A DNA stretch of 64,000 bases, from positions 164,982-228,981 of the forward strand of contig MEPP01000001.1 in NCBI GenBank assembly GCA_001769855.1. The letters run 5' to 3'. The DNA comes from Bdellovibrionales bacterium GWA2_49_15 (GTDB lineage Bacteria; Bdellovibrionota; Bacteriovoracia; Bacteriovoracales; Bacteriovoracaceae). The stretch's first letter is position 1; each line of letters opens with the position of its first letter. A program made the position numbers and the translations under genes. Shown piece by piece: positions 60,899-64,000 of this stretch. The notes beneath the pieces were generated by a model. The model was given only the letters and a program-made list of their open reading frames with translations, had not been told where the DNA came from and searched no databases.

Positions 60899-62586
60899 AA
60901 AAACCAGCAGGCCGGACACTGGCCCCCAGCTTTTCCTACAAAAGTTCCAAGGCAAACTACACCGGGAGCTGGCGTTTTATTAAGCCCCTCTATCAAAACA
61001 AGGCCCCTCCCTGCAATCTGGGTTGCCCCAACACCAACGACATTCAGGGTTTCATCCAGGCCATCAACGCGGACAATTTAAAAGAGGCCTTTGCCATTCT
61101 GACTCGGACCACGCCTTTTCCTGCCATTTGCGGGCGGGTTTGCTATCATCCCTGCGAGGGCCATTGCAATCGAGTGCAGTACGATGATGCCGTTAATATT
61201 TGTGCGCTGGAAAGAGTGGTCGGGGACTATGCCCTTGAGCAAAAACTTTCCCTTGTGCCTGATCATAGCGCCAAACAAAAAAATACTCTTAAAAAAATCG
61301 CGATCATCGGTTCAGGCCCCGCCGGCCTCAACTGTGCATACCACCTGCGGCGTCTCGGCCATACCGTTACTATTTTTGAATCCCGCTCCAAGGCCGGCGG
61401 CATGCTCCGCCATGGAATTCCAGAATTTCGGCTCCCCAAATATATTCTCGACGGTGAAATTCAACGTCTCCTGGCGTTAGGCATCGAGATAAAATACAAC
61501 TTCCCCATCTCCAAAAAAGAGTTGGAGAATTTGTCCCAGGCAAACCATGCGGTGTTTATGGCGATTGGTGCCTACCGCCCAAAAGATGTCGCTCTTCCCG
61601 GCAGCAATTTAAACGGAGTCAGCTCCGGATTGAATTTTCTACTTGCCCACGCCTACGAGTCCGAGGCCTCTCGCTTCAATGTCAAAGGGAAAACGGTGGC
61701 GGTTGTCGGAGGTGGCAATACCGCCGTAGATACGGCCCGCACGGCCCTCCGACTTGGAGGAATGCCCACCATCTATTACCGACGGACCATGCATGAAATG
61801 CCGGCCCACCCCGACGAAATCCGCGAGGCCATGGAGGAGGGAATCAATATTGAATTCCTGGTGAATCCCATCGAGTGTCGTGGGAAAAATGGCAACTTAA
61901 GCAGTGTGATATTTCAGCGAATGCAGCTGGGGGACGTGGATGCTTCGGGCCGCCAAAAGGCCTTCCCCATCGACGGAAAAAACTTTGAAATCTCCGCCGA
62001 TTTTCTCCTCACCGCCTTCGGAGAAGACGCCGAGATGGGCGATCTGGCCGTTCCCTTGGAAAACAAATGGGGGCGTTTTATTAAGAAAGAGCATTTTAAA
62101 TCTTCCATGAAAAATGTCTTTTTAGGCGGCGATGCCGTTCAAGATACCCAAGGAACCGTCGTCCATGCCATGGGTGAAGGATTAAAGGCGGCGAAAATAA
62201 TTGATCTCTTTTTAAATGGAAAGGCCCTGCCAACTGCTGAACACCTCGGGGCAGGCGTGGGCTACGACGATCTCAATAAGGCCTACTTTCAAAAATCACC
62301 TCGCCATAAAACACCGGAACGTTCCCACGAGGAAAGAAAGTCAGATTTTTTTCCGGTGATTAATGCTCTTCCAAAAAGCAGTTATACCCAAGAGGCCCAT
62401 CGCTGTTTTTCCTGCGGTGTCTGCAACTACTGCCGAAACTGTGAGCTGTTCTGTCCGGATAAATCAATTAAATTTGAAGAATCGGGTCTCAAAAAATCCC
62501 TCAGCATCGATTATGATCACTGCAAGGGATGCGGCATCTGCGTGTACGAGTGTCCACGTTGTGCCATGGATATGGCAAAGGAGTAA
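60895..62586 (+). CDS. GltD-like NAD(P)/FAD protein fused to 2[4Fe-4S] delta-type ferredoxin domain
   Basis: 563 residues. Residues 35-110 are an N-terminal iron-sulfur domain of the glutamate synthase small-subunit type (PPCNLGCPNTNDIQGFI, ICGRVCYHPCEGHCNR). FAD-binding IIGSGPAGLNCAYHLRRLG lies at about 139-157 and NADP-binding VAVVGGGNTAVDTARTALRL at about 266-285. The last 65 residues hold two CxxCxxCxxxC clusters (CFSCGVCNYCRNCELFCP and CKGCGICVYECP). In this operon it replaces the small delta ferredoxin subunit and could pass electrons between ferredoxin and NAD(P). ATG at 60895 overlaps the gamma gene. The alpha-beta gene follows by three bases. Confidence 0.93.
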   Translation: MKKPAGRTLAPSFSYKSSKANYTGSWRFIKPLYQNKAPPCNLGCPNTNDIQGFIQAINADNLKEAFAILTRTTPFPAICGRVCYHPCEGHCNRVQYDDAVNICALERVVGDYALEQKLSLVPDHSAKQKNTLKKIAIIGSGPAGLNCAYHLRRLGHTVTIFESRSKAGGMLRHGIPEFRLPKYILDGEIQRLLALGIEIKYNFPISKKELENLSQANHAVFMAIGAYRPKDVALPGSNLNGVSSGLNFLLAHAYESEASRFNVKGKTVAVVGGGNTAVDTARTALRLGGMPTIYYRRTMHEMPAHPDEIREAMEEGINIEFLVNPIECRGKNGNLSSVIFQRMQLGDVDASGRQKAFPIDGKNFEISADFLLTAFGEDAEMGDLAVPLENKWGRFIKKEHFKSSMKNVFLGGDAVQDTQGTVVHAMGEGLKAAKIIDLFLNGKALPTAEHLGAGVGYDDLNKAYFQKSPRHKTPERSHEERKSDFFPVINALPKSSYTQEAHRCFSCGVCNYCRNCELFCPDKSIKFEESGLKKSLSIDYDHCKGCGICVYECPRCAMDMAKE

Positions 62587-62589
62587 AAG

Positions 62590-64000
62590 ATGAGCGATGT
62601 AAAAATATTGACTGGAAATGAGGCCGCGGCAATCGGTGCGAAGCTGTGTCGTCCGAAAGTGGTGAGTGCCTACCCTATTACTCCCCAGACGCAAATTGTG
62701 GAGGCCATCGCGGAGATGCATGCCTCAGGAGAGATGGACTGTCAGTACATTCCGGTCGAGTCAGAGCATTCGGCCTTGGCCACCTTGATTGCCTCCTCGG
62801 CGGCAGGAGTACGATGCTTTACCGCCACCTCCAGCCAGGGCCTAGTCTATATGGCCGAGATGCTCCATTGGGCGGCCGGGGCCAGAACTCCCATTGTCAT
62901 CGTCAATGTCAACCGAAGCCTGGCACCACCATGGAATATTTACGGCGACCAGAATGATTCACTCTCCCAGCGGGACGCCGGACTTTTGCAATTTTACTGC
63001 GAAAGCGCTCAGGAGGTTTTGGATACGGTGATCCAAGCTTTTAAGATCTCAGAAAAAGTCGGACTACCCTCCCTCATCAACCTCGACGCTTTTTTTCTCT
63101 CCCATACCGCCGAGCCGGTGACGATTCCGCTCCAAGAGCTGGTGGATCAGTTTTTGCCTGCCTATCACCGCGAGGTGAAGCTGGAGCTCAAGAGGCCGAT
63201 CACCTTCGGGGCCTTGGAAGATTCCGAGCGATACATGGAACTGCGCTACGAAATTCAAGAGGCGCAGCTCGATGCCTTGAATGTGACCAAAGAGGTTGAC
63301 CAGGAATTTCAGCGAACTTTTGGTCGACAGTACGGTCTGCTTGACCGCTTTATGACCGAGGATGCGGAAACTATTTTGGTGACCTCCGGCACCATTACCA
63401 CCACGGCACGAGCGGCGGTGCAGGCCCTACGGGAAGAAGGGCATAAGGTCGGGCTGCTAAAGGTTCGTCTGTTTCGCCCCTTTCCACTTGAGGAAGTGGC
63501 CACGGCGCTCAAACATGCAAAACGCGTTGCCGTGATTGATCGCAACTTCTCCTACGGTGCCACGGGAATTTTCGCCCAGGAGATCCGAAATGCTCTTTAT
63601 CACCTGCCGGTACGCCCTTTGATTTATTCCTACGTTGCGGGGATCGGTGGCCGCGATGTGGGCCCTGAAGTTATTTTAAATCTGTATGAGCAAGTCATGT
63701 CGGAAAGCACGCCCAAGGCTGAATCCACCTGGACCGGCCTTCGCGACTTGCGCCAAACCGAACTCGAAATCAAAAAATATGAACCACCCCAGGGCTGTGA
63801 GCTGGTCAATCCGGGAGGCCGAGGCTGTCCCGGCTGTGGCGCGGCCTGGGGACTCGATAAAGTTTTGCAAGTCATGGGTCCCAATACCATGATGGCCATT
63901 CCGGCCTGCTGTTCCACGATTGTCACGGGTGATTCGCCGACGCGGATGCTCAATGTTCCTGTTTATCATTGTGGTTTTGCCACCGCTGCCGCGACGGCGA
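62590..64000 (+). CDS. 2-oxoacid:ferredoxin oxidoreductase, alpha-beta fusion, 3' end outside window
   Basis: 470 codons are open from ATG at 62590 to the window edge. Residues 1-380 are the alpha subunit: SAYPITPQTQIVEAIAEM (about 26-43), VESEHSALA, ATSSQGLVYMAEMLHWAAG and the transketolase-C-like GHKVGLLKVRLFRPFP. From about 405 the beta (TPP-binding) subunit begins in the same frame: GGRGCPGCGAAWGL, PACCSTIVTG, CGFATAAATA. No stop or new start lies between them. The usual arrangement has separate genes. The beta iron-sulfur Cys (CPGC and CC) are present. It follows the delta-like gene after three bases. Confidence 0.92.
   Translation, partial: MSDVKILTGNEAAAIGAKLCRPKVVSAYPITPQTQIVEAIAEMHASGEMDCQYIPVESEHSALATLIASSAAGVRCFTATSSQGLVYMAEMLHWAAGARTPIVIVNVNRSLAPPWNIYGDQNDSLSQRDAGLLQFYCESAQEVLDTVIQAFKISEKVGLPSLINLDAFFLSHTAEPVTIPLQELVDQFLPAYHREVKLELKRPITFGALEDSERYMELRYEIQEAQLDALNVTKEVDQEFQRTFGRQYGLLDRFMTEDAETILVTSGTITTTARAAVQALREEGHKVGLLKVRLFRPFPLEEVATALKHAKRVAVIDRNFSYGATGIFAQEIRNALYHLPVRPLIYSYVAGIGGRDVGPEVILNLYEQVMSESTPKAESTWTGLRDLRQTELEIKKYEPPQGCELVNPGGRGCPGCGAAWGLDKVLQVMGPNTMMAIPACCSTIVTGDSPTRMLNVPVYHCGFATAAATA

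Overview
The window looks like part of the chromosome of a Gram-negative bacterium of roughly balanced base composition, most consistent with the Bdellovibrionota/Oligoflexia (Bdellovibrio-like) or a related delta-proteobacterial group. This rests on the mix of families: exbB/exbD, a putative outer-membrane barrel, many signal-peptide hydrolases, a TIGR02147-like regulator (a family best known from Fibrobacter and Bdellovibrio), an Rsm22-type protein, degenerate HD-GYP proteins and PilZ-like or FecR-like domains. The taxonomic call is inference. I saw no rRNA, tRNA, CRISPR array, insertion sequence or phage genes.

Layout. 1-6.1 kb: a subtilisin-like protease cut by the window edge, a PilZ-like protein, an exbB-exbD pair, a DUF4340-like membrane protein and a pseudo-receiver/HD-GYP protein. 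6.2-9.5 kb: two small ribosomal proteins (L33 and type-B L31, both without zinc-binding CxxC pairs), small secreted proteins and a stripped-down sigma-54-activator-like protein. 9.5-17.4 kb: a TIGR02147-like regulator with an Rsm22-family protein, gltA, pyrE, sfsA, a coiled-coil protein and a tandem fusion of two pseudouridine synthase families. 17.5-27.4 kb: a large exported amidohydrolase, a MenE-MenH fusion, a FecR-domain protein, an exported phosphoesterase divergent from an exported kinase-fold protein, rmuC and a barrel-like protein. 27.5-32.5 kb: an AT-rich AAA/DUF4143 ATPase (probably acquired), a response regulator with an altered HD-GYP protein, and a NarK-type transporter fused to a Usp domain.

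32.6-40.2 kb holds the most cohesive unit: a minus-strand run of seven tightly packed genes encoding an exported and a cytoplasmic M19-like dipeptidase paralogue (both with HxH in place of HxD), a small membrane protein, an RlmI/K-like methyltransferase, a membrane fusion protein, an FtsX/LolC-like permease and a LolD-like ATPase. A PLP enzyme of the D-cysteine desulfhydrase/ACC deaminase family is divergent from it. Together they suggest processing of small (possibly D-) amino-acid or peptide compounds coupled to a MacAB/Lol-like exporter; this is a hypothesis.

40.2-59.8 kb carries membrane proteins (DUF423, two VTT/DedA types), an NYN RNase-like gene overlapping a Nudix gene tail to tail, a Pro/Tyr-rich repeat protein, a CapA-like protein, an acyltransferase, a thermolysin-like zincin, a secreted DNase I-fold enzyme with a coiled-coil insertion, a B12-type radical SAM enzyme, a two-component system, a 948-residue exported Cys-rich protein and a membrane phosphoesterase. 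60.0-64.0 kb is an operon for a 2-oxoacid:ferredoxin oxidoreductase: gamma subunit, a GltD-like flavoprotein fused to a two-cluster ferredoxin domain, and an in-frame alpha-beta fusion that leaves the window.
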